Shown here: in pieces, positions 25,697 through 34,800 of the stretch | Layout of the letters: the number at the start of each line of letters is the position of its first letter | How positions within the stretch are numbered: position 1 is the stretch's first letter | DNA from: Bacteroidetes bacterium SB0662_bin_6 | Lineage (GTDB): Bacteria; Bacteroidota; Rhodothermia; Rhodothermales; VXPQ01 | DNA length: 37,256 bases | Direction: 5' to 3' | NCBI GenBank assembly: GCA_009839485.1 | Contig: VXPQ01000026.1 | Location: forward strand, 1 to 37,256 | Program-made: the position numbers and the translations under genes | Notes under the pieces: model-generated | What the model was told of the DNA's origin: nothing | The model's input: only the letters and a program-made list of their open reading frames with translations | The model's database searches: none

Positions 25697-26602
25697 ATGC
25701 GACTTATTCGATTCGGTTCGCTCGGCGCCGAAAAGCCGGGCCTCCTGCTCCCGGACGGAACGCGCGTGGACGCCTCCGGCGTAGCCTACGACTACGACGA
25801 AGCATTCTTCGCCGGGGATGGCATTGCCCGGCTGCGCACATGGCTGGAGAAGGGCAAGGCCGCCGATGCGCCGCGCGTCGATGAAAGCGTGCGTCTTGCG
25901 CCGCCGGTAGCCCGTCCGAGCAAGATTATCTGCATCGGACTGAATTACCACAAGCATGCGCAGGAATCGAAGATGGCCGTGCCGGATGAACCGGTATTGT
26001 TCATGAAGGCGAGTTCGTCGCTCAGCGGGCCGTTCGATCCCATTATCCTGCCGCGCGGTTCGAGAAAAACCGACTGGGAAGTCGAACTGGCCGTGATCAT
26101 CGGACGCCGGGCGAAGTATGTAGCGGAAAGCGAGGCGCTGGAGTACGTAGCGGGGTATTCGATTATGAACGACGTTTCCGAGCGGGCATACCAGATCGAG
26201 CGGGGCGGGCAGTGGGTGAAGGGCAAGAGTTGCGACACCTTTTCTCCGCTCGGCCCGGCACTCGTCACCCCGGACGAGATTGCGGATGTACACGATCTGG
26301 ATATGCGGCTTGCGGTCAACGGAGAGGAGATGCAGCGCAGTTCGACGGCGGATATGATCTTTTCCGTTCCTTTCCTCGTAAGCTACGTGAGCCGTTTCAT
26401 GACGCTGCTTCCGGGAGATATTCTTTCCACCGGTACGCCGGAGGGAGTCGGGCTGGGCATGACGCCCCCGAGATATCTGCGGGTGGGCTATGTGGTGGAT
26501 CTGGAAATCGAGCGACTGGGAGCAATGCGGCAGGAAGCGGCGCCGCCCTGGGCGCCTGTCGGCAGACCGTGGAATCCGGAAGCGGCGCAACCGCCTTCCT
26601 GA
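25697..26602 (+). CDS. FAH-family hydrolase, probable 2,4-diketo-3-deoxy-L-fuconate hydrolase
   Basis: Metal-dependent carbon-carbon hydrolase of the fumarylacetoacetate hydrolase family, 301 residues. Metal ligands are Glu128 and Glu130 (DWEVELAVIIG) and Asp159 (IMNDVSER); the active-site start GLNYHKHAQE (81-90) is also typical. The N-terminal 70 residues form the small beta domain. In the non-phosphorylative L-fucose pathway this enzyme splits 2,4-diketo-3-deoxy-L-fuconate into pyruvate and L-lactate; it lies directly after the matching dehydrogenase, which favours that role over aromatic-ring degradation. The final 25 residues, rich in proline and alanine, extend beyond the usual fold. 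The next gene starts 10 bp downstream. Confidence 0.87.
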   Translation: MRLIRFGSLGAEKPGLLLPDGTRVDASGVAYDYDEAFFAGDGIARLRTWLEKGKAADAPRVDESVRLAPPVARPSKIICIGLNYHKHAQESKMAVPDEPVLFMKASSSLSGPFDPIILPRGSRKTDWEVELAVIIGRRAKYVAESEALEYVAGYSIMNDVSERAYQIERGGQWVKGKSCDTFSPLGPALVTPDEIADVHDLDMRLAVNGEEMQRSSTADMIFSVPFLVSYVSRFMTLLPGDILSTGTPEGVGLGMTPPRYLRVGYVVDLEIERLGAMRQEAAPPWAPVGRPWNPEAAQPPS

Positions 26603-26612
26603 TACCGATCCT

Positions 26613-27056
26613 ATGGACGATCCCGGCCCTGTTATCCTGTTTGACGGCGAGTGCAACTTCTGCAACGCCACCGTTCGCTGGACCGCATCGCGGGAAAAGC
26701 ACAAGCGGCTTCATTTTGCAAGCCTCCAATCCCGGGCGGCCCGCCGCATTATCGCCTTGGCCGACCCCGGAATCGATTTTGAAGCGCTTCCCGACAGCCT
26801 GGTGTTTGTGGACGAAGAAGGCGTCCATACCGATTCTACCGCCAACCTCCGCATCGCCCGGCACCTGCGTTTTCCCTGGTCCCTGCTGGTTCTCGCACAG
26901 ATTATTCCCCGGCCGCTGCGGGACGCGGCCTATCGTTCTTTTGCCCGTAACCGCTATCGCTGGTTCGGTCGAAGCGATGCGTGCCCTGCCTCTCCGCCCG
27001 ACTTTGCCGCTCGCTTTCTGGACACGGAAGAAGAACCGGGTGTGGATGACGCGTGA
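26613..27056 (+). CDS. DCC-family thiol-disulfide protein (DUF393)
   Basis: A small protein (147 residues) of the DCC1-like/DUF393 family, thioredoxin-like proteins named for a conserved Asp-Cys-Cys pattern. The signature is FDGECNFCNATVRW (about 10-23), with the CNFC pair expected to be redox-active. The conserved YRWFGRSDAC lies near 113-122. ATG at 26613 is chosen because the family begins just before FDG; the frame is open upstream within the hydrolase gene. No signal peptide is visible. The gene sits 10 bp after the FAH hydrolase, so it is likely co-transcribed, but its role in the sugar pathway, if any, is unclear. Confidence 0.85.
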   Translation: MDDPGPVILFDGECNFCNATVRWTASREKHKRLHFASLQSRAARRIIALADPGIDFEALPDSLVFVDEEGVHTDSTANLRIARHLRFPWSLLVLAQIIPRPLRDAAYRSFARNRYRWFGRSDACPASPPDFAARFLDTEEEPGVDDA

Positions 27057-27135
27057 CCGGGAAACCGGGATGTGCTGTGCTGCAAGGTCGCGGATACGGT
27101 ACGCGCGCTTATTTTGCCTGTTTGTCCCGGCGGAA

Positions 27136-27211
27136 TGGTGGAGCCAAGGGGAATCGAACCCCTGACCTCTACAATGCCATTGTAGCGCTCTACCAACTGA
27201 GCTATGGCCCC
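27136..27211 (-). tRNA. tRNA-Ala (GGC)
   Basis: On the minus strand the gene begins GGGGCCATAGCTCAG and folds as a complete cloverleaf. The acceptor stem GGGGCCA/TGGCTCC carries the G3:U70 pair that marks alanine tRNAs. The anticodon stem CTACA/TGTAG encloses loop ATGGCAT with anticodon GGC. The T arm contains GGTTCGATTCC. Discriminator A is at 27139 and the 3' CCA (27136-27138) is encoded in the DNA. No integrase or repeat of the tRNA 3' end is visible nearby. Confidence 0.97.
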
Positions 27212-27237
27212 GGCATCGGCAATACGGCAGCGGGCAA

Positions 27238-28530
27238 CTATTGTTTCCAGGCCGCTCCTCCCGGATACTCGTACCGGTCGAGCGAAGCCGGATGCATTTC
27301 GATGCTGTAGCCGGGGGCTTCCGGCACGACATAGTTTCCGTCCCTGATCGTGACGGGATGGACAAAATGCTCGTGCAGGTGATCCACATATTCCAGCACG
27401 CGGTGCTCCAGGTTTCCGCTCACCGCGACGTAATCGAAGATGGACAGGTGCTGTACGTACTCGCACAGGCCGACCCCTCCGGCATGGGGGCACACCGGGA
27501 CGCCGCATTTTGCAGCCATGAGCAGCACGGCCAGCACCTCGTTCACGCCGCCCAGACGGCAGGCGTCGATCTGACACACGCCGATAGCGTCCGCCTGCAG
27601 GAATTGCTTGAACAGGACGCGGTTCTGGGCGTGTTCGCCGGTCGCCACGCGAATGGGACGCAGCGCCCGGGCGATGGCGGCATGGCCCAGCACGTCGTCC
27701 GGGCTGGTGGGCTCCTCGATCCAGTACGGATCGAACTCACGCAAGCGGTTCATATGGCGAATCGCCTCGTCCACATCCCAGTACTGGTTCGCATCCATCA
27801 TAAGGATGCCGTCTTTCCCGATCTCTTCCCGGATGATGCGCGCCCGCCGCCGGTCGTCCTCGATATTTGCGCCGACCTTCTGTTTGAAGCGGGTCCACCC
27901 CTGGGCAACGCCTTCGCGGCATAAATTGCGGAGCTTTTCGTCGGAGTAACCCAGCCATCCGGCGCTGGTCGTATAGGCGGGGTAGCCGTTCTTTTGCAAG
28001 TCGTCGAGCCGGGCGGCGCGGGAAGGCTCGAGCGCCCGCAGCATATCCGTTGCTTCCTCCGGCGTAATCAGGTCGGTGACGTACCGGAATTCGATACACG
28101 CCACCAGCGTTTCCACAGGCATATCCAGCAGATACCGCCACAGCGGTTTTTCGTCGCAGCGGGCCATCAGGTCCCATACGGCATTGGAAATGGCCGCCGT
28201 GGCAAGGTGGATCACTCCCTTTTCCGGTCCCAGCCACCGCATCTGGCTGTCTGACGTCAGGCGCCGCCAGAATCCCAGCATGTCTTCGCGGATTTCGTCG
28301 AGCGTCAGCCCTTCGACAAGCGGGGCAAAGGCCCGGATCATCGCGACCACGATCTCCGTCCCGCGCCCGCAGGTGAACGCAAGGCCGTTGCCTTCGAGAC
28401 CGTCCTGATCGGTTTGGAGGGTAACGTATGCGGCGGAGTAATCGGGATCGACATTCACCGCATCCGATCCGTCCAGCATCCGTGAGGTGGGAAACCGGAT
28501 ATCCCGGGCTTCTACATGGGTAATGCGCAT
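27238..28530 (-). CDS. fucD: L-fuconate dehydratase (enolase superfamily)
   Basis: Magnesium-dependent dehydratase converting L-fuconate to 2-keto-3-deoxy-L-fuconate. ATG at 28530 gives 430 residues (MRITHVEARDIRFPTSRMLD); the frame runs 31 codons further upstream without family resemblance. The catalytic set is Lys216/Lys218 (FKQKVGAN), metal ligands Asp246 (MMDANQYW), Glu272 (WIEEPTSPDD) and Glu299 (VATGEHAQNR), and base His349 (CPHAGGVGLCEY). From memory, the characterised Xanthomonas enzyme has Lys220, Asp248, Glu274, Glu301 and His351: the same set shifted by exactly two, which argues for fuconate rather than a generic mandelate-racemase-family acid. It is transcribed towards the SDR/FAH genes, separated from them by tRNA-Ala and the DCC gene. 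Confidence 0.92.
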   Translation of the reverse strand: MRITHVEARDIRFPTSRMLDGSDAVNVDPDYSAAYVTLQTDQDGLEGNGLAFTCGRGTEIVVAMIRAFAPLVEGLTLDEIREDMLGFWRRLTSDSQMRWLGPEKGVIHLATAAISNAVWDLMARCDEKPLWRYLLDMPVETLVACIEFRYVTDLITPEEATDMLRALEPSRAARLDDLQKNGYPAYTTSAGWLGYSDEKLRNLCREGVAQGWTRFKQKVGANIEDDRRRARIIREEIGKDGILMMDANQYWDVDEAIRHMNRLREFDPYWIEEPTSPDDVLGHAAIARALRPIRVATGEHAQNRVLFKQFLQADAIGVCQIDACRLGGVNEVLAVLLMAAKCGVPVCPHAGGVGLCEYVQHLSIFDYVAVSGNLEHRVLEYVDHLHEHFVHPVTIRDGNYVVPEAPGYSIEMHPASLDRYEYPGGAAWKQ

Positions 28531-28814
28531 GGAGCAAGAGGGGAATGTGCTGTTTGCGAGGGGTACGATATGGGCGATTCCGGGCTTCGGTTCCCTCAAT
28601 TTTTGCAATGAGCGAATGGACACAGGATAAGTGAAGGATTAGTGAAGAAAACATTGATATGTATGTGTTTTTCATGTATCATGGAGGCGTACAGACCGCA
28701 GAGGGTGCATACCTTCATTGCTACTGTACCTGTACCTGTGCTTCAAGAACTTATCAGGTGCATTTCTCTCTCATGCACGGCGCTTGTGCTTGGTGGGGTG
28801 GAAGGGTAAACACA
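28531..28814. other. 284 bp divergent spacer between fucD and the giant repeat protein
   Basis: This region must hold the promoters of two divergent genes. Two direct repeats TAAGTGAAGGA (28628-28638) and TTAGTGAAGAA (28639-28649) lie one helical turn apart and could be an operator. The plus-strand frame is open from ATG 28659, but its product up to 28815 is cysteine-rich and unlike protein, so it is treated as leader. No clear -33/-7 pair was found. Confidence 0.4.
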
Positions 28815-31800
28815 GTGAAGAAATGGGGCATGCGTTTGGGGCTTGCTGGTCGCTATACGACCCCAGGTGTCCGCATGGCGTGTGTCCTTGCCGTCGCATT
28901 GCTTGTCTGCATGTCGTCGGCGCAGGCTCAGGTCATTGAGGAAGGGGGATTTCCCGTCAAGGGTCAGAATATCTCCGGGGACTCTTTTTCGTTGTCCTGT
29001 CCGCTTCGCCTTGTTGCCCGGGCGGGTGCATCCATTCCGTTTTCGTGTGCTGCGGAGGGCATATCCGAAGAGGTCGTTCACTACCGTTGGGAGGCGGTCT
29101 CTGGCGATGATCTTCGTCTTTTGAGCGATGCGCAGTCGCAGGCGCCATTCTTTACGGCCCCTGTATCGGGAGGCAGGGAATATACATACCGGTTGACGGC
29201 GATGGCTTCGGGCGTGTACCGGACCGCGACGGTGACGGTCACGGTACAGGGCGCTTCGGGAGAAACGGTTGGAACACCCGGCTTGCAGGATGAATGTGAC
29301 CCTTTGGCGATTCCTGACGAGCCCGGGCAAGGTTGCGTGCCGTGGGAGAGGGAGCCGGAGCCTTTCGGATATGGCCCGGAGTCGGAAGGGGGCTTTCTTT
29401 TTCCGGAAGTGTCCGGCCTGCCTGATCGGGAAGGCGGACTCGATAGTCAGTCGCCTCCCCGCCTGGAGTGCCCTGCGGCGGTGTTTCTGGACGAATTGGA
29501 GACGGGCGCCATCGAGTGCCTCGTATCGGACGCATCGGGAGAAGAGTATCTGGAATACGCATGGGAGCCCGTGGGCAGCACCACGCGGGACTATCTGGAC
29601 AATCCCCGGTTGATTCCCGAGGACAGTCCGACGCCGTCGGTGATTGCTCCGGAGGCGCCCGTGTACGAGACGCTGGAATCGTTCCGTTCGGGGGAGACCA
29701 CGTTTCGTTATCGCTACCGTTTGACGGCGGCCTCCCACGTGACGGGTCTTTCCTCGTCCTCGGAGGTGGAGGTATTCGTATCGAGCAGCCGTCCGAGCGT
29801 GTACTGTCCGCTGGAGGTTGTGGTGGAAGAGGGCGAGACGGTTCCGCTCAATTGCGAGGGGGTGGATCCGCTATCGCTTCGCATGGACTACGATGAGGAC
29901 GCCGCGTCGGTACTGTGGGAATGGGAGGGTCTTTGGGGCACGAGCACGGCGCCTCTTGCCGCGACGGAGTTGTCCTCTCCCTTGTTTACGGCGCCGCCCG
30001 GCAGCGTAGGCAAGGAATACCATTACATTGCGAGCATGACGACGTCGGCTTCGGGCGCGCCGCGGACGGCGAGAAGAAGGGTGACGATCCGGGTGGTCGA
30101 AGGCAGGGAGGGTGCGCAGGCCGCCGGGGACGCTGTGGCGCTGGCGAACAGGGGAAGGGCTCCTTCCATCGACTGCGAAGACAAAACGTTGCCTGATGTA
30201 GTCCCTTATTTCGGGACGCCTTATACCTATGACTTCGTGTGTTCGGTGACGGACGAGCCGGATGACCCCACCTATCTCTGGGAAGGTACGCAGGCGAATA
30301 GGTTGACCAGGACGGACGCGCTCCAAACGACGTTGAACGTTTGGGACATCACGACGAACAACAAGAATCAGCAAACGCAGGATTTCACTTTCACAGTCAC
30401 GCTGTCGGCCCCGGATCTGGATGATGACGTTACGGGAACCGTTACGATCACGCTGGAAGAAAGCCAGATCATCTGCTGGATCACCGACACCTCGAAACTT
30501 CAGCCTTACTATGAAATCGACGTCGACGAAGGTGGCAGTAACGAGGAGCTTACGACCTGCGAAGGGGGCATAACCTCTTTGGACGGGGGGCCCTATGAGT
30601 ACAGATGGCACTCCTCCGTCCCGCCTGCGTCGGGAAATCTTTCGTCGCTGTTGACCAATAGGAATCAACAGACTTCAGAGTTCATACCCCCCGACGATGT
30701 GCCGCGTGACATACAGTACAACATTAGTGTTTATGTAACCAGGCCGTCCGAGCCCCGGAACCCGATTAATTACGATGCGACAAGTTTTCGTGTTACGGTA
30801 GAGAATCTCGATCCGGTGGACTGCCCTGCGGAGTACGCCGTGTATGAAGGAGATCCTGCCTTTACGCTCGACTGTACGGATAAGGGGACGCTGAGCGGCG
30901 TTACCTGGCAGTGGAGCCCCACAACCCATCTGACGAATACCGGCCGGGTCAACCCAACGTTCACCCCGCCGGCTGATGTGCCCTTGGGGGGCGAGCAATA
31001 CAGATACACAGTAAGGGCAATGGTGAGCGGCGTCGATAGGGGAGGGTCTGAAGTGGCAGTGCGTGTGCGGCGCAGAACCCGACTCTCTGTTTTCTGCTCC
31101 CCATCGTCCTATCGGGTATTTGAGGGGGCAGGCACTATTCAGTTGGATTGTGAGGGTCAGGGCGTCGCCGGGGGAAACTATAATTTCGTGTGGACGCCGC
31201 GTGGCAGTACAACCAACACGGATCTTCTGAACCCGTCACAGCACAGGGGAAACAGATCGACCCCCGTGTTCTCTGTGCCGGAGGAAGTGGATAGCGACCA
31301 GACGTACGAGTACACGGTGACCGCATCGCTGGGAAATGCGAGGGACGGTTCGGCGGACGTTACGGTGACGGTGCTGAACAAGCCGTCGTTGGGACTGGTG
31401 TGTACGTCTCCCCCTCCGGTGTACGAGGGGGATCCGGACTTCGATCTGGACTGCACGGCCTCGAATGCTCCGGTGGGTTCCGACTATGAATACGAATGGA
31501 CGGGACGCGGCAGTACTGTGGTCCCGGGTAGATTGAACAGCACGACCATTGAGGATCCGACGTTCAGGGTGCCGGACAATGTGGACAGCGACGAGACGTA
31601 CGAATACAGGCTGAAGGTAAGCGCCGACAATGCAGAACCTGATTCGGCGGATGTTACGGTGACGGTGCGGAACAAGGCGGAGATAACGGTCACGTGCACA
31701 GATCATTCCCCCGAGGTGTATGAGGGGGCGGCCGACATTACGCTGAACTGCTCGGCTACGGGTGTGCCTCAGGGTACCACACCCGACTACGAATGGACGG

Positions 31801-34800
31801 CGGGGAATGCATTGGACCTGTCGCTTTTGAGTAACAAGGATGTGGCTTCGCCGACATTCTATGTGCCGGACAATGTGGACAGCGACAAGACCTATGCGTA
31901 CACGCTGACCGTCTCTGCGCAGGGTGTGCATGATGAGACAGCCAACGTGACGGTGACGGTGCTGAACAAGCTCCCGATAACGGTCACGTGCACGGATTCT
32001 TCCCCCGAGGTGTACGAGGGGGCGGCCGACATTACGCTGAACTGTTCGGCTTCGGGCGGGCCTTCGGGTGCTACCTACAACTACGTGTGGACGGGACGGA
32101 GCGGTACCGTGGTCCCGGGCAGGTTGAGCAGTGCGACCGTCAGGAATCCGACGTTCGATGTGCCGGCTGATGTGGCCGGCGACGAGACCTACGAGTACAC
32201 GCTGACCGTCACGGCGGACAATGCGGAGGACGGCGCCGCCGACGTGACCGTGACGGTGCTTGACAAGAAACCGCTGAATGTGGCATGCGCAACGCCTGCT
32301 CCGGTGTTTGAGGGTGCGCCGGACTTCGCTCTGGATTGCACGGCGTCGGGGGAACCTCCGGGTTCCACCATCCAATACGCCTGGACGTCGCGCGGCAATA
32401 CGCCGAACACGGACAGGTTGAGCAGTACGACGGTTGAGGATCCGACGTTCGACGTGCCGGCGAGCGTGCCCGCGGAAGAAACGTACGAGTACACGCTTAC
32501 GGTATCGGCCGAGAATGCGATAGACGCCGCGGCCGGGGTAACGGTGAGGGTGCTTAAACTCGGATCCATTGCCCTCATTTGCGAATCGCCTCCCCTGGTG
32601 TACGAGGGGGCGGAAGATTTCGCTCTGGACTGCTCGGTTTCAGGGGGTACGGGGAATACCGACTATACGTACGCGTGGACGGCCAGAGGCGAGACGCAGG
32701 GCACATCGCTGCTCAGCAACGTGAACATTGCTTCACCGACGTTCCGGGTGCCTGACAGTATAACCGAAACGACGACATACGAGTACCTGTTGACGGCGAG
32801 CGCGCAGGGGGTGCGAGACGCGACGGCGCCGGTTTCGGTGACGGTGCTCAACCGCGCTACGCTGGATATCGACTGCGTATCTCCCCTTTCAGTGTACGAA
32901 GGTTCGGCGGACTTCGCGCTGGACTGCACGGCTTCGGGTGCGCCTGAGGGCTCCACCGGCTACGAGTACATCTGGACGGCGCGGGGCAGTACGGCGAACA
33001 CGAACCTGCTCTCGGATGTGACGCTCCTTACCCCGACCTTCCGTGTGCCGGATAGGCTGGACGAGACGACGAGGTACGAGTACCTTTTGACGGTCAGTGC
33101 GGAGAATTCGGATGACGGTTCGGCGGCGGTGACGGTGACAGTGCTCGACTACGGCGCCTTAAGCGTGGTATGTGCGGATCCGCCTTTGGTATTTGCGGGC
33201 TCGGAGAACTTCGATCTGGGTTGCGAGGCGTCGGGTGCTCCGGAGGGTTCCGAATACACGTATGTCTGGGCGGCGCGGGGCTCGACGCCGAACACGGATC
33301 TTTTGATAGACGGCACGGACGGCCCCACACCGACGTTTGCAGTACCGGCGGAGGTGGATGAGATAACGACGTACGAGTACCTTTTGACGGTCAGTGCGGA
33401 TAGGGTGGATGACGGTTCGGCGGAGGTGACGGTGACGGTGCTTAAAGAGGGTGAGATACACGTGGCATGCGTGGATCCGCCTTCGGTCTATGAGGGCTCG
33501 GCAGACTTTGAACTGGACTGCTCGGCTTTGGGCGCTCCGGAGGGTTTTTCCTACGAATACGCATGGACGGCGCGCGGCAGTACGGTGAACACGGACCTGC
33601 TTTCGGATGTGAATTCTCTTACTCCCACATTCCTTGTGCCGGATGACTTGCCCGGGACCACTACCTACGAGTACCTGCTGACGGTCTCGGCGGAGAATTC
33701 GGATGACGGTTCGGCGGAGGTCACGGTGACGGTTTTGAACAGGGAAGTGCTGACCCTGACGTGCGTGGAACACCGTTCCGTATACGAAGGATCGGAGGAC
33801 TTCGAGATGGATTGTTCGGCTTCGGGCACACGTTCACCCTCCGGGTACACGTACATCTGGACGCCGTCGGGCGATACGCAGGATACGTCGCTGCTCAGTG
33901 CGACGGACATTGCTTCGCCGACCTTCTACGTCCCCGATGATCTCGACGAAACGACGACATACGAGTATCTGCTGACAGTCTCGGCGGAAAATGCGATTTC
34001 CGACGCAAGGGAGGTGTCGGTGACGGTGCTGAACAAGCCTGCACTTGCGGTGGTATGCGCGGATCCCGGCTCGGTATACGAGGGCTCGGAAGACCTTGCG
34101 TTCGATTGCTCGGCCTCGGGCGCTCCGGGAGACAATCCTCAGTACACATATGCCTGGACGGGTCGGGGCGATACGCAGGGCACGGCCTTGCTTAGCGCAA
34201 CGGACATTGCTTCGCCGACCTTCTACGTGCCGGAGGATCTGGATGCGACGACGGAATACGAGTACCTGCTGACGGTCTCAGCGGAGAATGCCGTGGATGC
34301 GATGGCAGAGGTGACCGTGACCGTGCTTGACATTCCACCGCTTGCTTTCACGGACGATTCGATAGACGGTCGGGTATTCATCTTTACGGTAGGCGAGGCC
34401 ATTGCGGATATTCTTCTTCCGGAAGCCACAGGCGGTTGGCTCCCGTATACCTATACGCTCGCGCCGGTCTTGCCTCCGGGACTTGAATTTGACGATCCGA
34501 CGCGGACGATCTCCGGGACGCCTTTGGAGATAAGTTCCCGGTCTGAATACACCTGGCAGGTTGTCGACGCCAAAGCGCAGGCAGTGCAGATTGCGTTCTT
34601 CATAGAGGTGGTGCCTGTGCCCGTGGCGGAATTGCTGTCTCTTGGCGTAACGATAAGCGCGTCGTCTCTGGATTTCGGCGTGCAGTCGGCGGACACCGAA
34701 GTGTCGCTCGATCCGATGACCGATCGGATATCGACCTACATATCAGGTCCCTACCACAGGGGCCGCATGACGCTTGCGCCGGATGGTAGCGAACCCCTTG

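Noticed and set aside
27136-27211. tRNA-Ala as an integration site for a mobile island
   Set aside because: No integrase gene and no second copy of the tRNA 3' end was found in the window.
28659-28814. Extended start of the giant repeat protein at ATG 28659
   Set aside because: The extra 52 residues are cysteine-rich and unlike protein, they would precede the signal peptide, and a better ribosome site lies before GTG 28815.
31080-34334. CRISPR-like regular repeats
   Set aside because: The period is about 296 bp, the repeats are in-frame coding units that diverge gradually, and there are no short repeats with unique spacers.
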